Numbered from the stretch's first letter, positions 46,841 through 59,300 are shown. The stretch: 64,000 bases of DNA from Aedes albopictus (GCF_035046485.1 NC_085138.1:10699823-10763822); one strand, 5' to 3'. Program-made: numbers and translations. The notes: generated by a model from the letters alone, not told the origin.

Positions 46841-47255
46841 TCTAGTTCTTTCTCCGGAAACCTCGATGTTTTGTACGTTTCCTACAGCACTACCCAGTTA
46901 CTTCATACGTAAAAATACTGCGGCGATCGATATCCTAAAAGGTGAAGAGGAACTCTATGTAGAACTTCAGGATGCTCCGGTATATGTTAAGGGAGTCTAC
47001 GGCAGTGCTGGCATGGTAAATTCAGACCTACTTACTCAAGGTTTCCAAATTTCGACGCCCTATATACTGGTACGCCGCCTATGTAAATGACTGCAATAGT
47101 GCGCCTTATTCATATTATTTAGATGATTTGTTGATATTTTTGTAGAATTGCTGCAAAAACAAGAATCTATTTCATGAATGCTTTTCAATGATACCTGCAG
47201 GTATCACTTTAGAATATATGTATTCTCGTACATGCATTTCTTTGAAAATATTCCA
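46841..47255. other. No gene recognised
   Basis: A frame at about 46900-47090 (ELYVELQDAPVYVKGVYGS) looks protein-like in composition, but I do not recognise it and see no splice context. It may be a transposon remnant. Confidence 0.3.
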
Positions 47256-47808
47256 GACTTCCTTGCAGGAATTCCATCAGCAATTTTCCTTGCGACTTCT
47301 TCAGGAGTTTCTCAGGAACTTGCTCAAAAATTCTTCAACGAACTAGCCCACGGCTTTCTTCAGGATTTCTTTCAGAAACTTCTCATAAGATTCCTTCAGG
47401 AGTCTTTTCAAGTATTTTTCTTAAGATATTCCTCCAGAGGTTATAGCAGGAATTCCTATAGGGATTTTTGTAGGAGTTCCTTCGGAAGAACAGTGATCCT
47501 TGTAGAAATTTCTCTAGAGACTCCTTCCAAAAAACATTTTTTTTCTTTTTTTTTTCCAAAAAAAATGTTCAAATTTCTCTTAAGTTATTTATTAAGTTAA
47601 GCTAAGTTATTCCTCCAAAAATGCTTTCACGTATTTTTCCAAAAAATCGTCTATATAATTCTCAACAAATCTTTGAGGTATTGATTCATTAATTTAGAAT
47701 TTATGCATACCGTTCTTCAGGGATTCTTTCAATTGTTCCGGTGATCCTTGAAGAATATATCTTGAGATTATCTCAGGAATTCTCTCTATATTTACTCCAG
47801 GATGTATT
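47256..47808 (-). repeat. 12-bp palindromic satellite, minus type
   Basis: Units such as CTTGCAGGAATTCCATCAG and CTTCAGGAGTTTCTCAGG, interrupted by T-runs near 47540-47570. Confidence 0.65.
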
Positions 47809-47819
47809 GTATACGACGT

Positions 47820-48004
47820 CATGGTTTCCCAAACTGTTTGTCGCGTCCTCCCAGGGGGTCGCCGGCCTTCATCCATGGGGTCGCGAGAGACAGTCGAATA
47901 TTTTACTGTAACTGACAACAAATGAGAGAATTTCCATGATGGGTCGCGAAAACTACGTCTGCTGGCCAAAGGAGGTCGCGCACCTGAAAGTTTGGGAACC
48001 TATG
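47820..48004. mobile_element. Small hAT-like MITE with GGTTCCCAAACT-type ends
   Basis: CATGGTTTCCCAAACTG mirrors AAAGTTTGGGAACCTATG. Such ends occur in hAT (Charlie-like) elements. GTATACGA (47809-47816) and GTATACAT (48005-48012) may be an imperfect duplication, with three unexplained bases on the left. GGTCGCG recurs inside. Confidence 0.6.
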
Positions 48005-48012
48005 GTATACAT

Positions 48013-48741
48013 ACTTTTCTTCAGAAATTGTCTAATTTGTGCAAGAATACCTGCTGAGGGTTCTCCAGTGCCTCCAAGTATTATTTTAGAGTTTCCAGGC
48101 ATCAAAATTTCACTCACGTAATCAAAATCCACCTCTGCGATGATTTTTCCACTGCATGTCACTCCAGCACTCTCGATAATTCTCCATTACACCAACAAAG
48201 CTAGCCATGAAAATGTTTGATACTTTTCAGGTCATTTTGACAGACCACACACATGCACGAAAAACACGAATAAATTATTCTGCTTTATCAATCTTGTTGC
48301 CGTCCTTTTCATGCTCATGTTACATCTGTCAAAATGACCTGTGCATTGTCAGTCATTTTGAGGTTAGGTTCGATGGTGTAATAAAGAATTCTCTTTCTCT
48401 CCATTCACAACTCACGAATAAACAACAAAGCATCAAATTTTCCACTCCGCCTGCAAGTACATATCACAACGTTTCCACTGATATACGAGATCAATTATTT
48501 GACGTTTAGTAACGTGTTTACTTGAAATGTGCTTATTTTCACGGCCATCTCGATAACACGGCACCGCTCAGACGTCCTGCGAGAGCAAACGATTTGTGAG
48601 CGAGCGCTAGTTGGAGAGAGCACACTTTTGTCGCGCAAATTAATCGGAGTAAGAACCTTTTTCAATCGTCGAGTGCAAGGAAAATATCACAGGCTGCCTC
48701 GTCCGGATAATATCGTGGGGAATTCGAGGGAAAAATTTGGT
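48013..48741. other. Unique-looking region without a recognised gene
   Basis: Satellite traces to about 48100, then sequence with moderate GC (48200-48740). CATTTTGACAGACC... and its loose inverse TCTGTCAAAATGACC (48229-48343) form an inverted repeat. No gene recognised. Confidence 0.4.
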
Positions 48742-48750
48742 GCCTGAAAG

Positions 48751-49445
48751 CAACGTATCTAAATACCAAGGTAAGATACTCCCAGCTAATATGTATGTAT
48801 TAGTAAAAAAAGCAAAATTAAAAGACAGAAATTAAGATCTCAGATATTAGAAGCAATTATATAATTGGGTTTTTAAATTTGAAAAAATGTATTGATTTTT
48901 TGATTTTATACAAAAGAGCACATTTTTCTGAGCCACTATGATTTTTTTTTCAGATTTTTAGAACTTTATTTTGGTACCTAAAATCAATTTTAAACAGATT
49001 TTTCAAAATCACCTTTTGACAGCTGGGCAACTGTTTGACCGCTCCGCCCAGTACAAACTACGACGAGGGGTGATTTGACAAATCGCTCCCATACAAACTT
49101 CAAATTGATTTTTAATTAGGTTCCCGGGCACCAAAAATCATGAAAATTTGGACTCCGGATCAGTTTGACATGCAGATTCAGAATATCAAATAATCTCAAC
49201 ACCGTTAAAGAAGCCAATTGCATCTCACTGGATTAAAAGTGACCTTCAAGCACCAAAACAGGTAATATCAGCAATTGAAAATCGGTGACTAAACAATTTG
49301 TACAATTGGTTCTTAACATAGCTTTACAGCATTTAGAAAGTTCCAAACTACTGGAACTTCATTTTTCATAACTAACGCAGATGTTTTTGTGGGTCTCGTT
49401 ATTGACATTAACGGGAACCTCTTACTTTGGTATTTAGATACGTTG
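48751..49445. mobile_element. 695-bp foldback with 9-bp target duplication (Mutator-like)
   Basis: CAACGTATCTAAATACCAA at the left mirrors TTTGGTATTTAGATACGTTG at the right. GCCTGAAAG (48742-48750) and GCCTGAGAG (49446-49454) match at 8 of 9 bases. A 9-bp duplication is typical of Mutator-like elements. A secondary inverted repeat lies around 48975-49135. No transposase. Confidence 0.75.
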
Positions 49446-49454
49446 GCCTGAGAG

Positions 49455-50332
49455 TTTCTTTAAAAACATTTGATTCATTCAGACATTTTTTTAGGCATTG
49501 CTTCATAAATTGTTTCTGGGATTTTGTCTACTAACTCGTTCAGGAATGGTACACAAAATTCTTTTAAGAATTTCCCCAGAAGTATACCCAAGAGTTCTTC
49601 TGGGGATTCCCCCAGAAAATCCTACAGAGATCCCTTCAGAAATTTATTCAAGTATTTCTTTAAGAGCTCTGCCACTGTTTTTATCGGAAATTTCCGTGGA
49701 AATTCCTGCTGAATGGGTTTTTGAGAATCATTCAGATATTTCCCTTGCATTTTCTTAGGAATGTTCTCAAGGAAGTCCTTTAGAAATCTTTTCAGGTTTT
49801 TTTCAATGAAGCTGATACAAATTTCGATTTTCTTTTATGTCAACCCCCCCTCGGAAAATTTTGGTCAAAATTCAACATTATGAGGGGAGATACATAAAAA
49901 TTCAACAAATTTCAAAATTTTAAGGTGAAATTAAAGTTGCTCAGAAAATTTCCTAACAAATCTGATGAGTTTCACGATTTTTCCTAATTGTTAGAGTATT
50001 ATTTCATCAAACACATTTATTATTTATCACTCCCCCCCTCTTGACGAGTCACCGAGCATAGTGACAAAAGAAGAAACCGACCACTTCTCCAGAAATTCGT
50101 TCAGAATTTTTTTCTTGAAATTACATTCAGAGTTCCTGCAGAAGTTTCTCATGATTTTTTTTTCGTGAAATTCTTCAAATGTACCTTAAGGAATTCGTCA
50201 AGAATTCCTCCAGAGATTATTTTTTGCTTTAGGGAAGTTAGTTCAGGAATCGTTTGAGAAACGATTTCTGGATTTTTCAGAGAGTAACTTGTATGACTCT
50301 TCAGAGCATCTCTAGGTGTTCTTCCCTCTGGG
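49455..50332 (-). repeat. 12-bp palindromic satellite, minus type
   Basis: Units at 49490-49800 and 50080-50300 such as CCCCAGAAGTATACCC and AATTCGTCAAGAATTCCTCC; an AT-rich interruption lies at 49800-50080. Confidence 0.6.
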
Positions 50333-50536
50333 ATGATGCAAGGATTCATCCAGTTTTTTCCTGTGAAATGTATGCAAGAACTTCAGGTCAAACAGTATTG
50401 GGTTCCTGGCGATTGTGGAATTTATGGAAATGGTAGAGCCGATGAGTTAGCAAGGCTTGGATCATCCCTTCAGTTCATAGGGCCCGAACCTTTTTGTGGG
50501 CTATTGCCGGTGTTCTTCGAACGGAGATCAAAATAA
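50333..50536 (+). pseudogene. LINE RNase H fragment
   Basis: The frame reads QYWVPGDCGIYGNGRADELA then RLGSS and GPEPFCGL. This is the WVPGHxGIxGNExADELA block of non-LTR RNase H domains, with His to Asp and Glu to Gly changes at conserved positions. It is embedded in satellite. Confidence 0.75.
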
Positions 50537-52200
50537 GTGAATCCTCGAACGTGGCGAATAATTGGATTCTTTCAAACAGTCTTCCAACGATTCAGTCGGA
50601 AATTTTTTCAATTCCAAAAATCCACCAGGGAGCATTTGTCTAGAAATTTTACATTTTCACAATATTTGTTTTATGAAAATCTTCCATGTGTTGCTCAAAA
50701 TAGTAACTCTAGAAATTCCTCCAGGAGTTCTTAAAATTTGTACAGGAATTCTTAGATTTCTTGAAAGACTTTTCTAGAAATTCCTACATGAACTTCTTCT
50801 TGAATTCTCTCAAAAAATATTACAAGTCCTAACCTTTTTCCAGATATTCCTTCAGAAACTCCTCTAGATATTCTAACATACATTTCTGTAAGGATTGCCT
50901 TGGAAAAATTTGGTGGGTTCTTTAGAAAATCTGCCAGGTGTTTTTTTTCAGAAAGTCTCACATTTTTTTTAGAATACGTGCAGAGATTCCAATACCTTCT
51001 CAAGAAATTCCCACAGGAATTCCTTCACGGACTCTTAAAAACCGTTCTAGGATTCATTTGGAAATTCCTCCAGAGATTGCTTCAGACATTCTTAAAGGGA
51101 TTCATTCAGAAATTTCTATAGAGATTTCTTTAAACAATATTAGTTTAACTCCAGAAACCCCCCATGAGTTTTTTTTTTGAGATTGCTCCAATATTTTCTT
51201 TAGAAATTCTGGCAGATATTCCTCCACATTTTTTTTAAATATTCCTTTAGCTAACCTTTTATTGATTTCTTTCACAGATTTCTCCATGGATTTCTTTAGA
51301 AATCTTCAGATATTTCTTCAGACATAGACTTCCTCACAAATTTATCCAAACTTTTTTTTTAGAAATTACTCAAGGTGCTACTTCAGAAGTAGTTACACTG
51401 TACACTTTTAGAAAATCTTCCATTGATTCCTTTAGAATTCATTAAAGGATTCCTCCAAAAAAATCTCTAGAGATTCCTCCGGAAAATTACTCAAGAACTC
51501 ATTCAAAAAATCATTTAGACAATCCTGTTCCACGAATTCCTTAAAATATTTCTCCTAGAATTTTTGCGATGGTCATGCATCGATTGCTTCAGATTTTTTT
51601 TTCCCAAATTTCCTTCTGAAATTATCTTAGAGATACCTCTAGGAATCTCCTCAAGTATTTCTCTGGAATACATTCCATGGACTTCCTCAGAAATTCCTTC
51701 AAGGTTTTTTAAAAATTCCTCCGGGAATTCTCTGAGGAAATCATCCACGGATTTGATCATAAACTATTTAAGAGATTCTCTAAGAAAATCTGAAATTTGG
51801 AATTTCTGCAGTTTCAATCAAAATTATTTTCAGTAATTGCAATACAAAATCTCCAAGGATTGCTTCTGAAATATCTGCAAAAGAATATAAATTTCGCAAT
51901 TATTCCCTTGAACTGGCCATGCATTTTTTACGAAAATTGCTTCATGATTCTTCTAGGGATACTGTCAGAAAATTTTCCACGGATTGCTTTAGAAATCACA
52001 CCAGAAATTTCTTAAGAAATTCTCGAAGAAATGCTTCCAGGATTTTCTTCAGAATTTTCCCAAAGATTTTTACTTGATCTTCTTCAGAGGTTCTAGCAGG
52101 TATTCGTGCAGAAATTCATACTGAGCTTCCTCCTCCGGAGTTCTACTTGATATTTCTTTATGTGTTATCTCAAAAATTCCTTCACGATTGCCTTCAAGGT
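50537..52200 (-). repeat. 12-bp palindromic satellite, minus type
   Basis: About 1.6 kb of units such as GAAATTCCTCCAGGAGTTC (50711-50730) and AGAAATTCCTCCAGAGATT; the short frames here are repeat artefacts. Confidence 0.75.
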
Positions 52201-52202
52201 TA

Positions 52203-52780
52203 ACTTTCTAAGTTAACACAACATCTCGGTTGGTATGTGATCGACCCCCAAGGTTCTGATCGACTTCATGCTGCGGATGGTTGTTTCTATCTTCTGCAGC
52301 GATGGAGCTTCCGTGTTGACTCGGGTAATGCGTCAAAAATGGTTTCTAAAGTAATCAAACCAGCGTTCCAACCGATCAGCCGAGTCAGTCAATAGCTGTG
52401 CAGACGTATCTTTCACGGGCATCGTAAAAGTCATCTTAGCCCCACTGAGGTGACGTAAGACATCGTCGAGGAAACTAGCGGCGCCGGTATTTGCGGTATT
52501 TCGCGCGTTTGTCGGGAACGGGATCCACTCATTCTCTTTTGTCCTGTCTACAGGAGTGTTCTGCTTCCTTATCGAGAGCCATACAGGGTTGACGGGAAAC
52601 GGCTTTGGCTTCTCGTGTTTTCGCTCGCTCTATCGCGGTTTTGGGGTTCCTTCGTTCCTCTATCTTCTTCCAGTTGTCAGCTGTCATTCACTGCTTTTGC
52701 TGAGTACGTAGCTCACCCAAATTATTCTTGCTGGTGTCGATGAAGGCAGAGAGGTTCCGTAGTTCGTCGATGAAGGGGGA
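52203..52780 (-). pseudogene. Decayed RTE-like LINE, linker and start of reverse transcriptase
   Basis: Minus-strand fragments read NWKKIEERRNPKTAIERAKT, RLERWFDYFRNHF, then a stop, and VNTEAPSLQKIETTI ... LGVDHIPTEML. These match the region just before RT motif 1. Multiple stops and frameshifts; the catalytic part is absent. Confidence 0.65.
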
Positions 52781-53400
52781 TTTTATGGAGCTTCAGGGGC
52801 TTTTCAGGGGGGTACCTGGAGTTCTCAGAAATTTTTAAGGGATCTTAAAGAGTACCTGGAGGTCTCAGAGGTGTTTCAGAGGGTGTTAATGAATTTCAGG
52901 TGGTCCCAGGGACCTTCCGTGGGTTGCAGGGGGTTCCAGGGGATATTTAGAGGTCTCGGGGGCTTTAAGAAGTCTCAGGGAGTTCCAGGAAGTCAAGGGG
53001 CATTCTAGGGCATTCAATTCTCAAGAGAATTCCAAAGGGTTGCCAGTAGCGTTTCAAGGGATCTCAGGGAGTAATTGGAGGTCTCAAGAGCGTTGCAGGG
53101 AGTACCTGAAGGTTTCAGGGATGTTTGCAAACGCCCTTAAAGCTTCATGTGGTTTCAGGGTTTTGATACGCCTCTGAAATGCCTGGAGACGCCCCTGAAG
53201 CCTCCATAATCCCATTGGAATGCCCTTGAGTTCCAGTTATCAACTTGAAACCCTTCTAAAGTGCCCTGAAATGCTATCAAAAGCCCCTAAAACCTCTTAG
53301 AACGGCTGTAGAACGTACCTGATACCCCCTGAAACTCTCTGAAATACCTGAAATCTCCTTGTAATGCACATTAAGGGCTCCTGAGACCCTCCTGAATGCA
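52781..53400. repeat. Degenerate CAGGGG / CCCCTGAAA repeat with orientation switch
   Basis: 52790-53150 repeats GGTCTCAGGGG and CTTCAGGGGCTTTTCAGGGG-like units; from about 53160 the complement takes over (CGCCCCTGAAGCC, CTCTGAAATACC). It is the same class as 57290-57700 and 6100-6210. Confidence 0.65.
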
Positions 53401-56252
53401 CAAAGGATTAAATAAAAAAGAACTCAGAATACTAAGCCGAGTTGGTTCTATTCCAGTTGGGACGTTACGCCATGAAAAATTTGATGAAGGAACACTTCAA
53501 CCGAAGTTGTTTTATTTTCATGCTTTTCCACTGAGCGCTGTCTGATGCCACCCCTCAGAACGGACCTAAACGGAAAGAAAAACTTTAAAGAACCTCTCAT
53601 CGTTGCAAAGTTTGATCCTTGGTTTGATCTCTTTGTATCGAACCAGCTTTTCTTTCTCTCTCGCAGTACCTACTTGCCGTTCATTGAAAAGTCACTTACC
53701 GACTCATTCAATTTGTAGCAAACGCCAAGCAAGAAGCAAACGCTTTTCCTGGGATGACGAAGACGGCGATGAGGATGATGATGGTGATGGCGATGATAAA
53801 GTTTCGATGCGAGGTCGATAGGTGGTGGTTCTTCAACTTTTCCGCTTCTGAACTTGGTCGCGCGCGCGTAGCTAGAGAAGTGTACATGATTGGCTATGGC
53901 TAGGTGCCCTAAGTAGGTGGTAGTTCGGTTGGCTAAACGAGGGCTATTTGCTCTACCGCACGGTGAGCGATCAGGCTTGGCGAGAGATTTGCCGGATGAG
54001 AACAAGTTTGTGAGCGTGGTTCAAACAGTGCTTAAACTTTGATTGGTAGATAATCGGCCGGATTTGAGGATATAAACTTGGCCTCCTCGCTCGACGGAAG
54101 GGAATGCTAGTTTGGGCAAGAGAGCAGAGTTTGTGTTTGCGTGGTTGTGTTTATGATGAAAATTGTAGGTATGCATACATTGCATAGGAGTCAAGTAAAT
54201 GTTTCTGCTTGTTTTTCTTGAGTTAGAAGCACTTCCTCTTTCAAAAGTTGAGAATTTCGCTGTTTAGCATGATAATGCCGAGGGCATAGTTGCATTTCCG
54301 GTATGGTCCACAATCTCTTCGTATCAGGAATTGCATCCACTTCCTTGTAAATAAGATATCGTTGTGCAACAATAATAAGATATTTATAAATAACTATGAA
54401 ATTCTTCATAGAACACTATGATGAGATAAAAGTCAAGAGCCATCTAGTCGGTTCAACATTTAGTTGGTGATTTCGTCGCCAGTGTGAAGTTGTAATGGTC
54501 ATATTGGACCAGTCTAATGAATTTCCCTTTTTGGAATATGACCACTAGAACGAGAAGCTTTCAAGTAAGCTTTTGTGCCCGAAATAATAAATCTTAAAGT
54601 AAGTGTTGCGCACGTTGCATAACTAAGGGCGAATGAACTAAGCACGAACGAAATACGTTCGGTAATTTATGGAATTTTCCGCGAGTTAATTTGTACCTGC
54701 TCCTTTGAATTCTGTTCAACCACCAATCGGAAAACTAAAACCCATGGCTGAGCCGACCAATTAAAATCGAACTACGAAACCCGAGTACAGAGCGAAGTGG
54801 AAATTGCGTCTTAATTTAAAGGTTCAACCAAATCATTGCGCGCGAATCCATTTTAATCTGGTGGAGTTATTCAAAGTTGACGGATCAATTTCCAAGTTTG
54901 TGAACTTTGTTATTTCAAAGTGAGTTCAAGTGAAGTAGTTTCGATTCTAATCTGAATTCGAAGTGAGTGCGCGAATTTTTAAATTACTCGACTGAAAATA
55001 ATTCGAGTTTCTTAGTTTTGAATTTACAGAGTTCGAAATGGTTTGACCGGTAGTTATTCAATTAAGTGAACCGTTTATTGTGACGATTCAGGTAAGCCTT
55101 TAGTGCAAGATTGGTAATAGAATCGATTAGTGAATACTATCACGTTGAATAGGCCTCGTCAAGCCCAGCCAACGTGGGCAGCTAGTTCCGGCTAACGCAC
55201 ATCCAGAATCGTGTCGAACAGTCCAAGAAGGCACCCAACAAACCACGTGCTTAGTAGACGATGGTTGTTCCGGCTACGTAGTCCTTCCGACTGGGAGTGA
55301 CTGTAGGCTGTGGTGGGTGGAAAATTCTTGTCGACTAGTCAAGCTTTGCCGATTCGAGCAGCTCAGACGTGAGCTTGTGCCCGAGCGTTTGCCTGTGGTG
55401 GTTCGTCGATTAGTATTCGAGCGGATAGATCGACGACTCGGACTCGTTTCGCCAAAGCGTGAGGCGCAAGAGCGACGCCAACTACGCTCTCGCTCCACCA
55501 ACCTCCAGGGACGCCTCTACCCTGATGATCGTGCCCACGCGCGAGTCAACCACATAGGACGTTTTCAAATTGGAATTCTACGGTCGTCGAGAGAATCAAG
55601 CCTTCGCCGTTGGAGCACCTCGCCGATGCAGAACGAAGGTCAGACCCATACATGCTAGCATTTGAAATTGATTGAGAAATCCGAAAATTGTATACTCTAG
55701 AATAAGCAATGTCAGTTAAATGCGTGACGTCACCAGAGTAGTTTAGGATTTCTGAATTTTTACAATAAATTGAGAGATTGCATACTTTTTGAATTGGTCC
55801 TATGCAAGTAGCTCTCTAAATTCAATTTTAATTATTAAATTTCGTATAAGTTTACTTTTTTCTTTCATTTACTTCTGGTTCAGATAAGATTAAACTTCAC
55901 TATTATTTCTGCTTTCAGTATTTAGTGAATTTGAACGTGAATTTGTTTGTTCCTTTAAGTTTAACCTTTTTCTGCCGCTCAGTTTTGGTTTATTATTGGT
56001 TTAGTTTCCGATCTTCAGTATTTTTTGGTATTTTTCTTGTTCATTTAGTTCATTTTTCCTTTCGTGTGTGCCATTTTTGTTAGTTTTGTTTCTGCGCTTA
56101 ACTATTTGCGACCTGCCCTGAGAAGGGTAGCCTCATACCGGGCTTAGACAGAGTAACGGTCCTTCTGAATACGAAGGTGGCGCTTAAGCCGTTGCTTAAG
56201 GAGCAGAGTAGAACGTTACAAAGTAGAATTTAAACTCTTGACTTCCTTGACA
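53401..56252. other. Unique-looking region without a recognised gene
   Basis: Includes a GAT-rich run (53757-53800), GATATAAAC at 54068 and a GC-rich stretch 55140-55660 whose frames (minus 55274-55501, plus 55317-55658) are Arg-rich and unrecognised. Part could be an LTR or leader of a retroelement, but no LTR pair or primer-binding site was found. Confidence 0.35.
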
Positions 56253-57062
56253 GCTCTTGACTTCCTGAAGAACTTTGCTGACGGCGACACATTTCTATCT
56301 GCTCTGGATGCCCAGATAGAGAAGTTTGAAATTTTACTTGACGACTAACGCCACCTAGTGGCGAAATCACCAAGTAATTATTGAATCATCACGTAGCTCT
56401 TAACTTCCTGAAGAACTTTGCCGAAGGTAACCTTCTTCTAACTGCTCTGGATCCCAAACTAAAGAAGTTTAAAACTTTACTTGACAACTAGCGCCACATA
56501 GCGGCGAAATCAGCAACTTTATGTTGAATCACCAGATTGCTCATGACTTCATGAAGAACCGTGCCGAAGACGACGCTTTTCTGCTCTGGATGTCCAGAAA
56601 AAAAAAGTTTGAAACTTTACTTGCCGACTAACGCCACCTAATGGTGTTATCACACACTAAATGTTGAATCACCAGAAAGGTTTTGACTTCCTGAAGAACT
56701 TTGCCGAAGATGACATTTTTCTATCCGCCCATGATCCCCAGATAAAGAAGTTTAAAGAAATCACCAACTAATTGTTGGCTCTCCAGATTGCTCTTGACTT
56801 CTTGATGAACTTTTCTATCTGCTCTGGTTCTCCTGATTGCGGAGTTTGAAGCTTTACTTGACAACTAGTGCCACCTAGCGGCGAAATCACCAAGTAATTA
56901 TTGAACCATCAGATTGCTCTTAACTTCTTGAAGAACTTTGCCGAAGACGGCACTTTTCTATCTGCTCTGGATCTCCAGATAGTGATGTTTGAAACTTTAC
57001 TTGACGACTAGTGCCACCTAGCAGTGAAATCGCTATCTAATAGTTGAATCAGCAGATTGCAA
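56253..57062 (+). repeat. Tandem array of about 140-bp units, six copies
   Basis: Units begin near 56253, 56396, 56537, 56671, 56788 and 56913 with TTGACTTCCTGAAGAACTTT, pass through TCTGCTCTGGAT and TTTACTTGACGACTA, and end CGCCACCTAGCGGCGAAATC with small variations. Copy 5 is shortened. Confidence 0.85.
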
Positions 57063-57289
57063 CCACTTTTACATAGCGCCTCTATCGGCCAAATTGCCAA
57101 CTAATTGGATGATAGTTGACATTGTGTGGTAGATCTATTCTAGTGCTACAACTCTGCCAAATAAAGTATGGTGCTATCTTGTAATACGCCTGAGATATTC
57201 GCTCACACCCCCAATTAGGCGAAATCCCATAAGCTTTGGGATTCCCACACCATGGACTGCCGACTGCACGAATTTCTCGAATCCTTCAG
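57063..57289. other. No gene seen
   Basis: Noncoding transition between the tandem array and a degenerate repeat. Confidence 0.4.
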
Positions 57290-57710
57290 AAATTTCCCTT
57301 GAATTCTTTAAACCCGCCAAAACAATCTGAAACTCTTCAAAACTCTTCAAGACTCGCTGCAATTCCATTAAACTCCTTTAAACCTCCTTGATATCAGCTG
57401 AAATCCTCCAAAATCTCAAGCATCGCTATCTGAAACTCCCTGGAGCCTTTCGGTACTTTTTGAAAGTCCCTCTGGAACTTATTGAATCACCCTCCCGAAT
57501 TTCCTGAAATCCCCTAAAAGTTGAAAGTTTCGTCAACTCACTAAAACTTCATTGAAACCCTCTGAAGCACTCTGAGTTCCTTTTGAAACCCTGCTAAAAC
57601 CCTCATGAAACTACTTGAAACCCAACAAACCTACCCTAAAAAATGCCCAAACCCCGTATGAAACACCGTGAACTTTCCCCGAAACCTCTTAAACCCCCTT
57701 GATATTAACC
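57290..57710 (-). repeat. Degenerate CTGAAACCC-type repeat
   Basis: Units such as CTGAAACTCTTCAAAACTC, CCCTCTGAAGCACTC and CCTCATGAAACTACTTG at irregular spacing. Confidence 0.55.
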
Positions 57711-57803
57711 TTGAGCTAGGTTGACCACCCGTAGCGAAGTATGTTGGAACTTCCATTTGGGTACCATCCCTTACCTTGATACCTTGTTGGCTACAAAGTA
57801 ACT

Positions 57804-58303
57804 TTACTCCAACGCCGAGCGTATAGTAGAGCACCATCTTCGTCGGTCTTGGGTGATGTTCCTCCAGTTTCCCCGAACGTGTAGGGATCGTAGATCTTCT
57901 TCAACCGCGTGCAGCCAGCGAATTCGCGGCCGCCCACGAAGTCGCCTACCTCTACCGAGTTCTCTGCTGAATGTTGTTTTCGCTATTCTTTCTTCCGACA
58001 TTCGCACTACGTGACCAGCCCACTGAAGTCTGCCGTATTTTATACGTTTCACAATATTCGCATCTTCGTACACTTGGTACAACTGCGCCACACTCCATTT
58101 TCTTGTTTCCCACCGAGAATTGTCCGCAGCACTTTGCGCTCAAAAACTCCAAAAGCTTTTCGGTCTACCTCCTTTAACGTCCACGCTTCGTGACCGTAGA
58201 GGGCAACCGGAAGAAACAGCGTCTTATACAGAGCGAATTTTGTTTGCGTTTGTAAGTTACGGGACCTAAGCTTGTAACGGTCGTCCAGATTCAACCTGGA
58301 ATC
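57804..58303 (-). pseudogene. RTE-like LINE, C-terminal reverse transcriptase region
   Basis: The minus strand reads LYKTLFLPVALYGHEAWTLK, GVFERKVLRTILGG, then after a frameshift near 58085 LYQVYEDANIVKRIKYGRLQ, WAGHVVRM, GRPRIRWLHAVEEDL and a stop at 57804. Catalytic motifs are upstream and absent. The 3' UTR probably continues to about 57715. Confidence 0.85.
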
Positions 58304-59157
58304 GGTTGGATTAACCCCTTCGCTTAAGCGCCAAGCAAACTCGAATATTCAGCTTGCATGCGAAGAGGCAAGATTATTTACCCGGCGAGACTCCTCAAGG
58401 CGAGTCCTTCAAAAAAATCAACCGACACCGACGAATCGAACCGCAGCTCCAAAACTCTAATCTTCTTACTAGACGGGATAATCAATGGGGAACCTTCAAA
58501 ACGCATGCAAAATTAAAAAAAAAACAACAAAAACGATTAGCCAACTCTATCCTCTCTCAACTGATGATTGGACAGTATACGATTGTATTTCAATGGTTCT
58601 CCGTTGATCTATCGTTCTACTTTTTCAATTTTTCACATAGGAAATCAACTCACAGTGTATTCGGTTTCTACAATTCCCTCTATTGTTCTCGTCTACAACC
58701 TTTCCCTCCTACCTTGGTCCGGACCTCAATCAACTCCCAATCGTTCTTCGTTAGATTTAAAAAATTAGCCTAAATACATCTGACCTGTTTTTTTCTTGTA
58801 GCGCGCTGCCATATGCTCCAGATGCTCGACCGATGCTGTCAGTGGTTGTTGTCCTGACTATGGCGGTTTGTCTTCTCTCCTATCGCACGTGTACACGGTG
58901 GTCTAGTCGATTTCGTTGGCGGGCCCGCTGACTGCACTCGCGAGTTTTTCCGGGCTTTGAGGTCAAACGTGGAGTGTGACCGGCAATTGTCATCCGATGA
59001 ACACTCCGGAAGTAGTGGCACCTTCCGATGGCCCGTAGATGCGCTGGGGCGATCACTAACCAGCCACGAGGAAAAACCTACAAGCGGTCTGATCTTCGGA
59101 CCAGCCCAGAGGCCACGCGACGTGCGTAACCCCCTACACCTACCTGGACGAAACACC
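58304..59157. other. No gene recognised
   Basis: 58310-58800 is AT-rich; 58800-59157 has higher GC and frames on both strands (58839-59198 minus, 58957-59166 plus) without known motifs. Confidence 0.35.
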
Positions 59158-59190
59158 TTCACTTGAAGGATATTTGGTCCTTCAAGTGAA
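59158..59190. repeat. Perfect 13-bp hairpin
   Basis: TTCACTTGAAGGA and TCCTTCAAGTGAA are separated by seven bases. It lies at the edge of the GC-richer stretch. Confidence 0.85.
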
Positions 59191-59300
59191 ATCATCAAAT
59201 TATCATGGTGTCACTTAACAAATTTGATTTTTTTTTCAATTACCTTGACCTCGAGCACCGATATTTACGGGTTCTACAATCGTTCGAATCCGTAGTAGTT

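Noticed and set aside
48541..48775. Possible noncoding first exon ending in a CCAAG|GTAAGA donor
   Set aside because: The donor-like sequence is part of the inverted terminus of the 48751-49445 foldback, so it is explained by the transposon.
53860..55680. LTR retrotransposon leader or LTR
   Set aside because: A TATA-like box at 54068 and leader-like sequence are suggestive, but there is no second LTR, TG...CA boundary, primer-binding site or gag/pol motif.
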